NCBI GenBank assembly: GCA_023430145.1
Contig: JAEZCD010000121.1
Location: forward strand, 1 to 7,838
Reading direction: 5' to 3'
DNA length: 7,838 nt
Origin: Pseudomonadota bacterium
GTDB lineage: Bacteria > Pseudomonadota > Alphaproteobacteria > Rhizobiales > Methylopilaceae
Part shown: one piece after another, positions 1 through 6,359 of the stretch
Layout of the letters: the number at the start of each line of letters is the position of its first letter
Numbering within the stretch: the first letter of the stretch is position 1
The notes under the pieces: generated by a model
The model's input: only the letters and a program-made list of their open reading frames with translations
Databases searched by the model: none
What the model was told of the DNA's origin: nothing
Program-made: the position numbers and the translations under genes

Positions 1-1
1 G

Positions 2-1060
2 GCACGGGCCGGCTCCGTCGCCGGCGACCGCGCGGCGGCAGCGGCGCTCGCCGGCAAGGATCCTCGCGTCGCAAGCGAGGGCCCGTCCGCAGCCGACTTC
101 GAGCGGGCACGGCAGCCGGGCAGGGGACGCGCGGCGCAGACGCCCACCGAGATCCCGGCCGCGGGCTGGAAGGACGTGCTCTGGCGCACCTATGCGGAGG
201 TTTCGCAGGACCGGCTGGTCGCGGTGGCGGCCGGCGTCACCTTCTATACGCTGCTCGCCATCTTCCCGGCGATCGCCGCCTTCGTGTCGATCTACGGGCT
301 GTTCGCCAACCCGGCGAGGGTGAGCGACCACCTCGCCTCGCTGAGCGGCCTGCTTCCAGGTGGGGCCACGGACATCATCGGCGAGCAGGTGAATCGGATC
401 GCCTCTCAAGGCCAGGGCACGCTGAGCTTCGCGCTCCTCTTCAGCCTCGGGCTGTCAATCTGGAGCGCCAATGCCGGCGTCAAGGCGATGATGGACGCGC
501 TCAACGTCGTCTACGACGAAGAGGAGAAGCGCGGCTTCATCAAGCTCAATCTCGTCTCGCTCAGCTTCACGCTCGGCGCGATCGTGATGCTGATCGTCGC
601 CATGAGCGCGATCGTCGTCCTGCCGGTGGTGCTCGCCTATGTCGGGCTCGGGGGGGCGACCGAGTGGCTGATCCGGCTCGGACGCTGGCCGCTGCTGCTC
701 GCCATCGTGGTCTTCGGTCTCTCCGTCCTCTACCGCTACGGGCCGAGCCGACGCGAGGCGAAATGGCGCTGGATCACGGCCGGCAGCCTGTCCGCCGGCA
801 TCGCCTGGATCGCCGTCTCGATCCTGTTCTCCTGGTATGTCGCCAATTTCGGCAGCTACAACGAGACCTACGGCTCTCTCGGCGCCGTCATCGGCATGAT
901 GACTTGGATCTGGCTGTCGTCGATCGTCGTTCTCGTCGGCGCCGAGCTGAATGCCGAGATCGAGCACCAGACGGCCGAGGATACGACGAAGGGCTCGGAA
1001 AAGCCCCTCGGCGCCCGCGGCGCGACCATGGCCGACAATGTCGGCCTCGCGCAGGGGTGA
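2..1060 (+). CDS. YihY/virulence factor BrkB family inner-membrane protein (5' partial)
   Basis: The reading frame is open from base 2 to a TGA at 1058-1060 (352 residues visible), so the start lies upstream of the window. The first ~50 residues are an Ala/Arg-rich, poorly conserved cytoplasmic tail. The family core begins near the motif TEIPAAGWKDVLWR (codons around 146-187), followed by VAAGVTFYTLLAIFPAIAA, a hallmark of YihY/BrkB proteins. About six hydrophobic segments follow, including AIVMLIVAMSAIVVLPVVL and the paired segments near 790-950 that flank a GSYNETYGSLGAVIG loop, also typical of the family. The C-terminus (EKPLGARGATMADNVG) is the one often seen in Rhizobiales members. The family was once called ribonuclease BN by mistake; its true function is not established and may involve transport or envelope integrity. 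A GTG at 176 is not the start, because family-conserved residues lie upstream of it. It converges with the minus-strand gene ending at 1137, with no clear terminator in between. Confidence 0.9.
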   Translation, partial: ARAGSVAGDRAAAAALAGKDPRVASEGPSAADFERARQPGRGRAAQTPTEIPAAGWKDVLWRTYAEVSQDRLVAVAAGVTFYTLLAIFPAIAAFVSIYGLFANPARVSDHLASLSGLLPGGATDIIGEQVNRIASQGQGTLSFALLFSLGLSIWSANAGVKAMMDALNVVYDEEEKRGFIKLNLVSLSFTLGAIVMLIVAMSAIVVLPVVLAYVGLGGATEWLIRLGRWPLLLAIVVFGLSVLYRYGPSRREAKWRWITAGSLSAGIAWIAVSILFSWYVANFGSYNETYGSLGAVIGMMTWIWLSSIVVLVGAELNAEIEHQTAEDTTKGSEKPLGARGATMADNVGLAQG

Positions 1061-1136
1061 GCGCGCCGCGCCGGTCTCGCGCTTCAAGCTCGCGTCTTCG
1101 CTCTTCGATCGTGGGGGGTGACGCGGGCGGCTTTCC

Positions 1137-1716
1137 TCAGTGCAGCAGCACGTAGGGTATCGTGACCTTGTCCCATCGCTGACCGAAATGCCGCTTCGCC
1201 TGGTCGACTGCGGTGCTGATGAAGCTCTCCCATTGCGCCGGATGGATAGTCTGGCATCCGAGGCTGGACGTCGTATTGTATCCGCCACGATGGATGTTGA
1301 TGCCGAACATGCCCGTGTCCGGGTAAGGTGGAGTTCCGTCGCGCATCACAGTCACGTTGCCAGCCGTCTGGCAAAGAGCGAGGTACTTTCTCCTATGTTT
1401 AGCAAATCTATGAACGTACCAAATACCGGGTATCAACGAAGCCATCCCCTTGCCGGCGCCACGGCCGCTGCCTTTTCTGTATGCGGACGGATCCGTATTG
1501 CCATTGTATGCGATCGTAGCCGATGGCGCGTCATGAATATAGCATCGTCGTAGATGCCGCGATCGTTGATCCCCGGGGCGCCCATCTCGTTCTTGTAATA
1601 GCCGCGGATGCCCACGACGACGACCGGGTAACTGGTCCTGTTTATTCTGAAGGGTGCATCGCGCCCAAATCTTGGGCCCAGAGCCGAGGCTTGGAGCCGG
1701 GAACAATGGTAGGCAC
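1137..1716 (-). pseudogene. L,D-transpeptidase (YkuD)-like protein, apparently broken by two frameshifts
   Basis: Three minus-strand frames join into one plausible protein of about 190 residues. Part 1 starts at GTG 1716 (MPTIVPGSKPRLWAQDLG...) after an AAAGGGA ribosome-site-like sequence and stops at TAA 1644-1642. Part 2, in the next frame (about 1660-1535), reads INRTSYPVVVVGIRGYY then NDRGIYDDAIF. Part 3 (about 1535-1137) reads DAPSATIAYNGNTDPSAYRK and ends IPYVLLH before TGA 1139-1137. Part 3 carries a YkuD-like active-site pattern, NIHRGGYNTTSSLGCQTI, with candidate catalytic His at 1292-1290 and Cys at 1256-1254. Each junction is explained by loss of one base. YkuD enzymes form 3-3 crosslinks in peptidoglycan; short versions of this type also occur in phages and as cargo genes. 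No signal peptide is visible. Composition is far more AT-rich than the neighbours (23 G/C of 60 at 1381-1440), suggesting transfer. Pseudogenisation and sequencing error cannot be separated here. The first junction is less certain than the second. Confidence 0.7.
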
Positions 1717-1761
1717 GGCGGTCCCTTTCAGGAATCGAATATTCTTTAGATCGATTGTATA

Positions 1762-1791
1762 ATGATAAATCGACAACCTGAGGACGGTCAA
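1762..1791 (-). promoter_or_regulatory. Candidate sigma70-type promoter for the YkuD-like gene
   Basis: On the minus strand, TTGACC (1791-1786) is separated by 18 bases from TATCAT (1767-1762), resembling -35 and -10 elements. It lies about 45 bases upstream of the GTG at 1716. The stretch 1721-1780 has only 21 G/C of 60, unusual in this genome, so the match is supported by position but also made likelier by AT richness. Inferred only. Confidence 0.4.
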
Positions 1792-1847
1792 CGCTCGGCC
1801 GGCACGGTTTCGGCGCCGGCGCACCCGCCCCGCCGACTTGCAGTGCC

Positions 1848-1876
1848 TTGACTTCGCCGCACCCGGCCCGTACCTC
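1848..1876 (+). promoter_or_regulatory. Weak candidate promoter for the YHS-like/ffh block
   Basis: TTGACT (1848-1853) lies 17 bases before TACCTC (1871-1876). The -35 element is good but the -10 is poor. If used, the transcript would have a leader of roughly 145 bases before the ATG at 2026. Other weak hexamer pairs exist in the region, so this is only a best guess. Confidence 0.25.
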
Positions 1877-2025
1877 ACGGCGTGCTCGAAAGGAGCCCGA
1901 CTGCGAGCCGCCGCCCGGTCCGAAGAGGCCGGGGGGTCAACGTCCGCCAGCGCGTTGCGCCCGCGGGCGCGATTTGCGTTGGGCGATCGGACAGTGCAGC
2001 GACCAGTGATCGGAGGGCAGCCGAG

Positions 2026-2223
2026 ATGAGCGAGATCCGTGCAGAACTCCGCCTCGCGGACGCCGTCAACGAGACCTGCCCCTGGTCCGGCAAGCCGGTC
2101 GCGGCGGATTCGCTGACACTTTACGAGGGTGCCGTGGTCGGCTTCCGCAATCCCGGCTGCCGCGACAAGTTCGAGGCGGCGGTGAAGCATTTCGAAGCGG
2201 CGCTCGCCGCCCGGAAGGACTGA
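2026..2223 (+). CDS. Small YHS/TRASH-like protein (65 aa)
   Basis: The start is ATG 2026, chosen because GGAGGG at 2012-2017 forms a good ribosome site 8 bases upstream; longer in-frame starts add only unconserved Ala/Arg-rich sequence. The protein has C18-P-W-S-G-K-P-V, then a tyrosine and G-x-V-V-G-F, then R41-N-P-G-C45-R-D-K-F. This pattern resembles the YHS/TRASH metal-binding fold (C-P-x-C-G...Y...F-C-x-x-x-C-x-x-x-F). Two of the usual four cysteine positions hold Ser21 and Arg41, so full four-Cys zinc binding is unlikely. There is no signal peptide or membrane segment; it should be cytosolic. The stop is four bases before the ffh ATG, so the two are probably cotranscribed and translationally coupled. 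A link to SRP function is not known and should not be assumed; family membership is inferred from pattern only. Confidence 0.75.
   Translation: MSEIRAELRLADAVNETCPWSGKPVAADSLTLYEGAVVGFRNPGCRDKFEAAVKHFEAALAARKD
2213..2219 (+). promoter_or_regulatory. Ribosome binding site of ffh inside the preceding gene
   Basis: GGAAGGA lies 8 bases before the ffh ATG at 2228 and inside the last codons of the YHS-like gene. It supports the ATG at 2228 as the ffh start and suggests that translation of the two genes is linked. Confidence 0.6.
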
Positions 2224-2227
2224 GCGA

Positions 2228-3778
2228 ATGTTCGAAACCCTCGGCGACCGCCTCTCAGGCATCCTCGACAAGCTGACGCGGCGCGGCGCCCTCACGGAGG
2301 GCGACGTCGCCGAGTCGATGCGCGAGGTGCGCCGGGCGCTTCTGGAAGCCGACGTCTCGCTCGACGTGGTGCGCAGCTTCACCGAGAAGGTGAAGGAGGG
2401 CGCCGTCGGCGTCGAGGTCGTGCGCTCGGTGACACCCGGGCAGATGGTCGTCAAGCTCGTGCATGACGAGTTGGTCGCCGCCCTCGGCGGCACGGCCGAG
2501 CCGGTGAGTCTGGCCGCCGCAGCCCCGGTGCCGATCCTGATGGTCGGCCTCCAGGGCTCCGGCAAGACGACGACGACGGCCAAGCTCGCGAAACGCTTCA
2601 CCGAGCGCGAGAAGCGGCGCGTGCTGATGGCCTCGCTCGACACCCGCCGCCCGGCGGCGATGGAGCAGCTCGCCGTTCTCGGCAAGGAGATCGGCGTCGA
2701 GACGCTGCCGATCGTCGCCGGACAGACGCCGGTCCAGATCGCCAACCGCGCCATGCAGGCGGCCCGCTTCGGCGGCTTCGACGTCGTCATGCTCGACACC
2801 GCCGGCCGCGTCACCGTCGACGAGGCGCTGATGGCCGAGGTCGCCGAGGTGAAGCGAGCGACGCAGCCGCACGAGGTGCTGCTGGTCGCCGACGCCCTCA
2901 CAGGCCAGGATGCGGTGACGACGGCCCGCGCCTTCGAGAGCGCCGTCGGCATCACCGGCATCGTGCTGACCCGCCTCGACGGCGACGGGCGCGGCGGCGC
3001 GGCGCTGTCGATGCGCAGCGTCACCGGCAAGCCGATCAAGCTCGCCGGCACGGGCGAGCGCATGGATGCGCTGGAAGACTTCGACCCGCAGCGCATCGCC
3101 GGCCGCATCCTCGGCATGGGCGACATCGTCAGCCTCGTCGAGAAGGCCGCGGCCGAGATCGACCAGGAGCAGGCCGCCCGCGTCGCCGAGAAGATGCGCA
3201 AGGGCCAGTTCGACCTCGACGACCTGGCGGCTCAGCTCGGCCAGATGCAGCGCATGGGCGGCATGTCGGGCCTGATGGGCATGCTGCCGGGCATCGGCAA
3301 GATGAAGAAGGCGATCGACGCCGCCGGCGTCGACGAGAAGCTCCTCGCGCGGCAGCGGGCGATCATCTCCTCGATGACGCGCGCGGAACGCAAGAACCCC
3401 GATCTTCTGAAGGCGAGCCGCAAGAAGCGGGTCGCCGCCGGCTCCGGCGTCCGCGTCGAGGACGTCAACAAGCTCCTGAAGATGCATCGGCAGATGGCCG
3501 ACATGATGAAGATGATGGGCAAGGGCGGCCGCGGCGCCATGGCCGGCATCGGCCAGATGCTCGGCATGAAGGGGCCGATGCCCTCGCCCGAGGCGCTGAA
3601 GAGCCTCGCCGCCAAGGGCGGCCTGCCGGGCATGCCGCCCGGAATGGCGCCGCCCGGCATGCCCCCGGGCTTTCCCGGCATGCCGGGGACCGGCGTGCCG
3701 ACGATCCCCGGCCTGCCCGCGGCCGCCAAGCCGCCGGCGCGCAGCATCAACCCGTTCGGCTTCGGCAGGAAGAAGTGA
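2228..3778 (+). CDS. ffh: Signal recognition particle GTPase Ffh (SRP54)
   Basis: Ffh binds signal sequences of nascent membrane proteins together with 4.5S RNA and delivers ribosomes to the FtsY receptor at the inner membrane. The 516 residues show the N-domain helical bundle (1-~95), then the G domain: P-loop G107-LQGSGKTTTT, DTRRPA at 138-143, DTAGR at 190-194, TRLDGDGRGG from 248 and GTGE near 274. The Arg form of the TKxD motif (TRLD) is, as far as I know, normal in alphaproteobacteria. The methionine-rich M domain spans ~325-435, with GMLPGIG at 351 and the RNA-binding SRKKRVAAGSG segment at 397-407. Beyond it is a tail of Gly, Pro and Met (about 465-497) ending in a basic FGFGRKK. Length is somewhat above the ~450 of E. 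coli Ffh, mainly because of this tail. It sits four bases after the YHS-like gene and 34 bases before the SET gene. Confidence 0.98.
   Translation: MFETLGDRLSGILDKLTRRGALTEGDVAESMREVRRALLEADVSLDVVRSFTEKVKEGAVGVEVVRSVTPGQMVVKLVHDELVAALGGTAEPVSLAAAAPVPILMVGLQGSGKTTTTAKLAKRFTEREKRRVLMASLDTRRPAAMEQLAVLGKEIGVETLPIVAGQTPVQIANRAMQAARFGGFDVVMLDTAGRVTVDEALMAEVAEVKRATQPHEVLLVADALTGQDAVTTARAFESAVGITGIVLTRLDGDGRGGAALSMRSVTGKPIKLAGTGERMDALEDFDPQRIAGRILGMGDIVSLVEKAAAEIDQEQAARVAEKMRKGQFDLDDLAAQLGQMQRMGGMSGLMGMLPGIGKMKKAIDAAGVDEKLLARQRAIISSMTRAERKNPDLLKASRKKRVAAGSGVRVEDVNKLLKMHRQMADMMKMMGKGGRGAMAGIGQMLGMKGPMPSPEALKSLAAKGGLPGMPPGMAPPGMPPGFPGMPGTGVPTIPGLPAAAKPPARSINPFGFGRKK
3620..3691 (+). repeat. GC-rich imperfect repeats encoding the Gly-Pro-Met tail of Ffh
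   Basis: Variants of a GGCATGCC-centred unit recur, for example at 3653-3663, and a perfect 14-base palindrome CCCGGCATGCCGGG occupies 3674-3687. They encode alternating P-G-M/P-P-G-M units (residues ~465-488). The palindromic nature follows partly from Gly-Met-Pro codons (GGC ATG CC), so DNA-level function is not implied. Such repeats may change in copy number by slippage. Confidence 0.55.
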
Positions 3779-3812
3779 GCGCGGCGATGATCGGCCATCC
3801 GGAGCGCCGCCG

Positions 3813-4229
3813 ATGATGCTGATCCGCACCTATCTCGGTCCGAGCGGCATCCACGGCGTCGGCGTCTTCGCCGGCGAGCCGATCGAGCGCGGCGCCGCCG
3901 TCTGGGCGCGCCATCCGGTGCTCGACCTCGTCGTCACCCGGCAGATGCGCGCAGGCCTGCCCGACGCGATGGTGAGCTATCTCGACACCTACACCTATCC
4001 GGTCGGCGACGAGGCCGACGGTCGGGTCATGCTCGACTGCGACAACGGCCGTTACATGAACCACAGCGACGCGCCGAACACGTCCTTCAAGGGCGAGGGC
4101 GGCCGTGCCAGCGTGCGCATCGAGATGGGCACGGAAATCACCTGCGACTACCGCGAATTCTACCCGAAGGCGGTGTGGGAGCGCATGGCGTTCCTCATGC
4201 CCGACGGCGAACAGACGACCGAGACCTGA
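3813..4229 (+). CDS. Small SET-domain protein (putative lysine methyltransferase)
   Basis: This 138-residue protein is essentially a bare SET domain. SET proteins transfer methyl groups from S-adenosylmethionine to lysine in proteins. Visible motifs are G12-IHGVGVF (N-terminal SET motif), then D77-N-G-R-Y-M-N83-H84-S85 (the NHS motif that binds the cofactor and forms the pseudoknot), then G106-TEITCDY113, matching the family's E-L-x-Y-D-Y with Cys in place of the first Tyr and the final Tyr kept. Pre-SET and post-SET cysteine clusters are absent, as is usual in bacterial stand-alone versions. The start ATG 3813 follows GGAG at 3801-3804 by 8 bases; the ATG at 3816 is an alternative. It lies between ffh and rpsP and is probably cotranscribed. 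Position suggests, but does not prove, a ribosomal or translation-related substrate. Activity and substrate are unknown. Confidence 0.9.
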   Translation: MMLIRTYLGPSGIHGVGVFAGEPIERGAAVWARHPVLDLVVTRQMRAGLPDAMVSYLDTYTYPVGDEADGRVMLDCDNGRYMNHSDAPNTSFKGEGGRASVRIEMGTEITCDYREFYPKAVWERMAFLMPDGEQTTET

Positions 4230-4270
4230 CGTTAAAACCAAAGTTCAAGCTACGGAAAAGGAAAGAGAAA

Positions 4271-4621
4271 ATGCCCCTGAAAATCCGCCTCGCCCGCGCC
4301 GGCGCCAAGAAGCGGCCCTATTATCGCATCGTCGTCGCCGACTCGCGCTCGCCGCGCGACGGCCGCTTCATCGAGAAGATCGGCACCTACGATCCGCTGA
4401 AGCCGCGCGACGCCGCCGACCGCGTGCAGCTCGACACCGAGAAGGTGCAGGCTTGGATCGCCAAGGGTGCGCAGCCGACCGACCGCGTGCTCCGCTTCCT
4501 CGACGCCGCCGGCCTCGCCAAGCGCGAGCCGCGCAACAACCCGACCAAGGGCGAGCCCGGCAAGAAGGCGCAGGAGCGCGCCGCCGCCGCTGCCGCGGCG
4601 TCCGAGGCCGCGGCGGGCTGA
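4271..4621 (+). CDS. rpsP: 30S ribosomal protein S16
   Basis: S16 binds 16S rRNA and is needed for ordered assembly of the small subunit body. The 116 residues begin with MPLKIRLARAGAKKRPYYRI and continue VVADSRSPRDGRFIEKIGTYDP, which is diagnostic. The conserved core ends near residue 80 (GAQPTDRVLRFL); the rest is a Lys/Ala-rich tail ending in an alanine run, a common extension in alphaproteobacteria. The ATG at 4271 is preceded at 8 bases by AAGGA (4258-4262) in an unusually purine- and A-rich leader (4230-4270), consistent with strong translation. In-frame upstream starts at 4175 would overlap the SET gene and add non-homologous sequence. rimM follows 9 bases after the stop. Confidence 0.98.
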   Translation: MPLKIRLARAGAKKRPYYRIVVADSRSPRDGRFIEKIGTYDPLKPRDAADRVQLDTEKVQAWIAKGAQPTDRVLRFLDAAGLAKREPRNNPTKGEPGKKAQERAAAAAAASEAAAG

Positions 4622-4630
4622 CGCTCGCCC

Positions 4631-5149
4631 GTGGCCGTCGAGCGGAGCCGCATCCTTCTCGGCATCGCCGGCGCCCCGCACGGGGTGAAGGGCGAGCTGC
4701 GGGTCAAATCCTTCACGGAGGACCCGCTCGACCTCGGCGCCTACGGTCCGCTGGAGACCGAGGACGGAACGCGGCTCGAGGTCGAGTCCGTCCGTCTCGG
4801 CAAGGAAGTGGTCGTCGTGCGCCTCAAGGGCGTGCGCGACCGTGATGCAGCCGAGGCGCTGAAGGGCAAGAAGCTCTTCGTGCCGCGCGAAAAGCTGCCG
4901 GCGCCCGAGGAGGACGACGAGTTCTACCACGCCGACCTGATCGGGCTCGCCGTCGTCACGTCCGACGGCAGCCCGCTCGGCCGTGTCGTCGCCGTGCCCG
5001 ACTACGGGGCCGGGCCACTGCTCGAGATCGCGCCGCAAGGCGGCGGCGCCAGCGTGCTGCTGCCCTTCGTGAAGGCGCATGTGCCGGAGATCGATCTCGC
5101 TGGCGGAAAGGTGATCGCCGATCCGCCGGAAGGACTGTTCGAGAGCTGA
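4631..5149 (+). CDS. rimM: 16S rRNA processing protein RimM
   Basis: RimM binds S19 in the 30S head and helps late maturation of 16S rRNA. The 172 residues contain the N-terminal beta-barrel (LLGIAGAPHGVKGELRVKSF, residues ~9-28) and the C-terminal PRC-barrel, starting at DEFYHADLIGLAV (about 97-109), with DYGAGPLLEI and LPFVKAHVPEID, all typical. Length is normal for the family. The start is GTG 4631, 9 bases after the rpsP stop; no strong ribosome site precedes it, so coupling to rpsP translation is likely. In most proteobacteria trmD and rplS follow directly; here the next gene is an exported Kelch protein. Confidence 0.97.
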   Translation: MAVERSRILLGIAGAPHGVKGELRVKSFTEDPLDLGAYGPLETEDGTRLEVESVRLGKEVVVVRLKGVRDRDAAEALKGKKLFVPREKLPAPEEDDEFYHADLIGLAVVTSDGSPLGRVVAVPDYGAGPLLEIAPQGGGASVLLPFVKAHVPEIDLAGGKVIADPPEGLFES

Positions 5150-5157
5150 CCTCTGGC

Positions 5158-5186
5158 TTGCCGGGTGCAAACGCGGCTTGTCTACT
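5158..5186 (+). promoter_or_regulatory. Weak candidate promoter for the Kelch gene
   Basis: TTGCCG (5158-5163) is 17 bases from TCTACT (5181-5186), each matching consensus at four of six positions, in the 66-base gap between rimM and the Kelch start. Plausible as an independent promoter, but unproven. Confidence 0.25.
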
Positions 5187-5202
5187 CCCGCCCAAACCTT
5201 CC

Positions 5203-5209
5203 GGGAGGA
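5203..5209 (+). promoter_or_regulatory. Ribosome binding site that fixes the Kelch gene start
   Basis: GGGAGGA sits 6 bases before ATG 5216. This favours 5216 over the longer in-frame GTG at 5165, as does the twin-arginine signal beginning right at this ATG. Confidence 0.75.
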
Positions 5210-5215
5210 CACGCC

Positions 5216-6274
5216 ATGACGCTTTCGCGCCGTACCGTGCTCGGCGGTGGGCTATCGCTCGTCGCCGGTGCCGCCGCTGCCCAGCATGCCGGGCACGACA
5301 ATCTTTACTCGCACCTGCGCGATCCCGCCGCCAAGGGCGTGCCGCCGGGCGCTGCGGAGGCGGTCCGCTACACGCTCACGCCGGCGCCGCCGGCCGAGGA
5401 CCAGGGGCGCTGGGAGCCGAAGGCGCCGCTGCCTATCCCGCGCAGCGAGATGGCCTGGGCGACCGTCTGCCGGGGCAAGATGCATGTCGTCGGCGGGTAT
5501 GGCGAGGGCCGCGTCGACCGCAACTATCACCACGTGTACGACCCCACGGCCGACGCCTGGACGACCGCCGCTGCGCTGCCGTTCGGCGCCAACCATGTCG
5601 GCGTCGCCACCATCGGCGACCGCATCTATGCGCTCGGCGGCTTCATCGAGCAGAACCGGGCGCCGCATTCGCAATGCTTCGTCTGGGATGCCTCGACCGA
5701 TCGATGGGAGAGCATCCGCCCGCTGCCGCGGCCGCGCGGCGCCATCGGCGCGGTCGCGCTCGGCGGGAAAATCCACGCCATCGGCGGCCGCGACGTGCGC
5801 TCGCTCGACGCGCACCTCGTCTACGATCCGGCCTCCGACCGCTGGAGCGAGCGGCAGCCGGTGGTCGGCATGCGCGACCATATCGGCGCGCTCGAGGTGG
5901 ACGGAAAAATCCACGTCGTCGGCGGACGCATGGACAATTTCCACTTCAACACCGGCCTGCACCACGTCTACGACCCCGCGAAGGATTCGTGGGACGAGCG
6001 GGCGCCGATGCCGACGGCGCGCAGCGGCCACGGCGCCGTCTGGCTCTCGGGCCGCATCTTCGTCATGGGCGGGGAGGGAACGAGGCGGGTCTTCGCGCAG
6101 AACGAGGCCTACGACCCCAAGACCGACAGCTGGGCCGCGCATGCGCCGATGCTGACGGCCCGGCACGGGCTCGGCGCCGTCTCGATCGGCGACACGATCT
6201 TCGTCGCCGGCGGCGGCCCGATCGTCGGCGGCGGCATCCAGTCGGCGATCAACGAGGCGTTCCGGCTCGGGTAG
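5216..6274 (+). CDS. Tat-exported six-blade Kelch-repeat protein
   Basis: The 352 residues begin with a twin-arginine signal: S4-R5-R6-T7-V8-L9, then a Gly/Ala-rich hydrophobic stretch and a likely cleavage site near AAAA-Q (about residue 22). A short His-containing segment (QHAGHDNLYSHL) follows. From ~65 onward there are six Kelch repeats, each with a double glycine (positions 93-94, 141-142, 190-191, 236-237, 285-286, 332-333) and a downstream YDP...D.W pattern, enough to close a six-bladed propeller. Tat export implies folding in the cytoplasm before transport to the periplasm, sometimes with a cofactor, though none is evident. Kelch proteins bind other proteins or sugars; some are N-acetylneuraminate epimerases (NanM-like) or part of galactose oxidase-type enzymes. 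No oxidase active site is recognisable, and no sialic acid genes are nearby, so function is left open. Confidence 0.93.
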   Translation: MTLSRRTVLGGGLSLVAGAAAAQHAGHDNLYSHLRDPAAKGVPPGAAEAVRYTLTPAPPAEDQGRWEPKAPLPIPRSEMAWATVCRGKMHVVGGYGEGRVDRNYHHVYDPTADAWTTAAALPFGANHVGVATIGDRIYALGGFIEQNRAPHSQCFVWDASTDRWESIRPLPRPRGAIGAVALGGKIHAIGGRDVRSLDAHLVYDPASDRWSERQPVVGMRDHIGALEVDGKIHVVGGRMDNFHFNTGLHHVYDPAKDSWDERAPMPTARSGHGAVWLSGRIFVMGGEGTRRVFAQNEAYDPKTDSWAAHAPMLTARHGLGAVSIGDTIFVAGGGPIVGGGIQSAINEAFRLG

Positions 6275-6295
6275 CCACTTCGAGGACTCGGCCTC

Positions 6296-6325
6296 TCGAC
6301 CGCGGCGGCGCTTCTTTGTTACACT
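6296..6325 (+). promoter_or_regulatory. Candidate extended -10 promoter for the secreted protein/caspase pair
   Basis: TGTTACACT (6317-6325) contains an extended -10 (TG-n-TACACT). TCGACC at 6296-6301 lies 18 bases upstream as a possible -35. The GTG start is 35 bases downstream at 6360. The AT-richer CTTCTTTGTTACACTT stretch stands out in this GC-rich gap. Inferred from pattern only. Confidence 0.4.
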
Positions 6326-6359
6326 TCCGCACCGATCGCCAAGTGAACCGGAGGCCCAC

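Larger units (their letters stand above)
1717..2025. other. Divergent intergenic region, about 309 bp
   Basis: This gap separates the minus-strand YkuD-like gene from the plus-strand YHS-like/ffh block. The left ~75 bases are AT-rich and belong with the acquired gene and its promoter; from about 1790 composition returns to GC-rich. I looked for an SRP RNA (the conserved GGTCAGGTCCGGAAGGAAGCA-like core), a tRNA and a rho-independent terminator and saw none. Frames are open through parts of it, as expected at high GC, but none has recognisable protein features. It probably holds the promoter for the downstream block. Confidence 0.6.

Noticed and set aside
62..80. Hairpin CCTCGC/GCGAGG with a 7-base loop
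   Set aside because: It lies in the reading frame of the BrkB-family gene, has no T-run, and such short stems are common at this GC content.
1061..1136. Possible bidirectional terminator between convergent genes
   Set aside because: No stem with a following T-run was found; only short GC-rich partial repeats are visible.
455..1288. Minus-strand open frame opposite the BrkB-family gene
   Set aside because: Asp/Arg/Ala/Glu-rich shadow without recognisable motifs; the plus strand encodes a clear membrane protein.
1137..1716. Programmed ribosomal frameshifting in the YkuD-like gene
   Set aside because: No slippery heptamer or stimulatory structure is evident at either junction, and two same-direction shifts in a foreign-looking gene fit decay or sequencing error better.
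1717..2025. Possible SRP (4.5S) RNA gene upstream of ffh
   Set aside because: The conserved GGTCAGGTCCGGAAGGAAGCA-type core and the matching stem are absent.
1642..3201. A 519-codon minus-strand open frame covering half of ffh and the intergenic region
   Set aside because: Most of it is a Ser/Arg/Thr-rich shadow of ffh. Only its last ~25 codons (from GTG 1716) look real, as the start of the YkuD-like gene.
2255..3829. A 524-codon minus-strand open frame opposite ffh
   Set aside because: It is antisense to an unmistakable ffh gene, has low-complexity His/Arg/Ala/Leu-rich composition, and is the expected shadow of a GC-rich coding strand.
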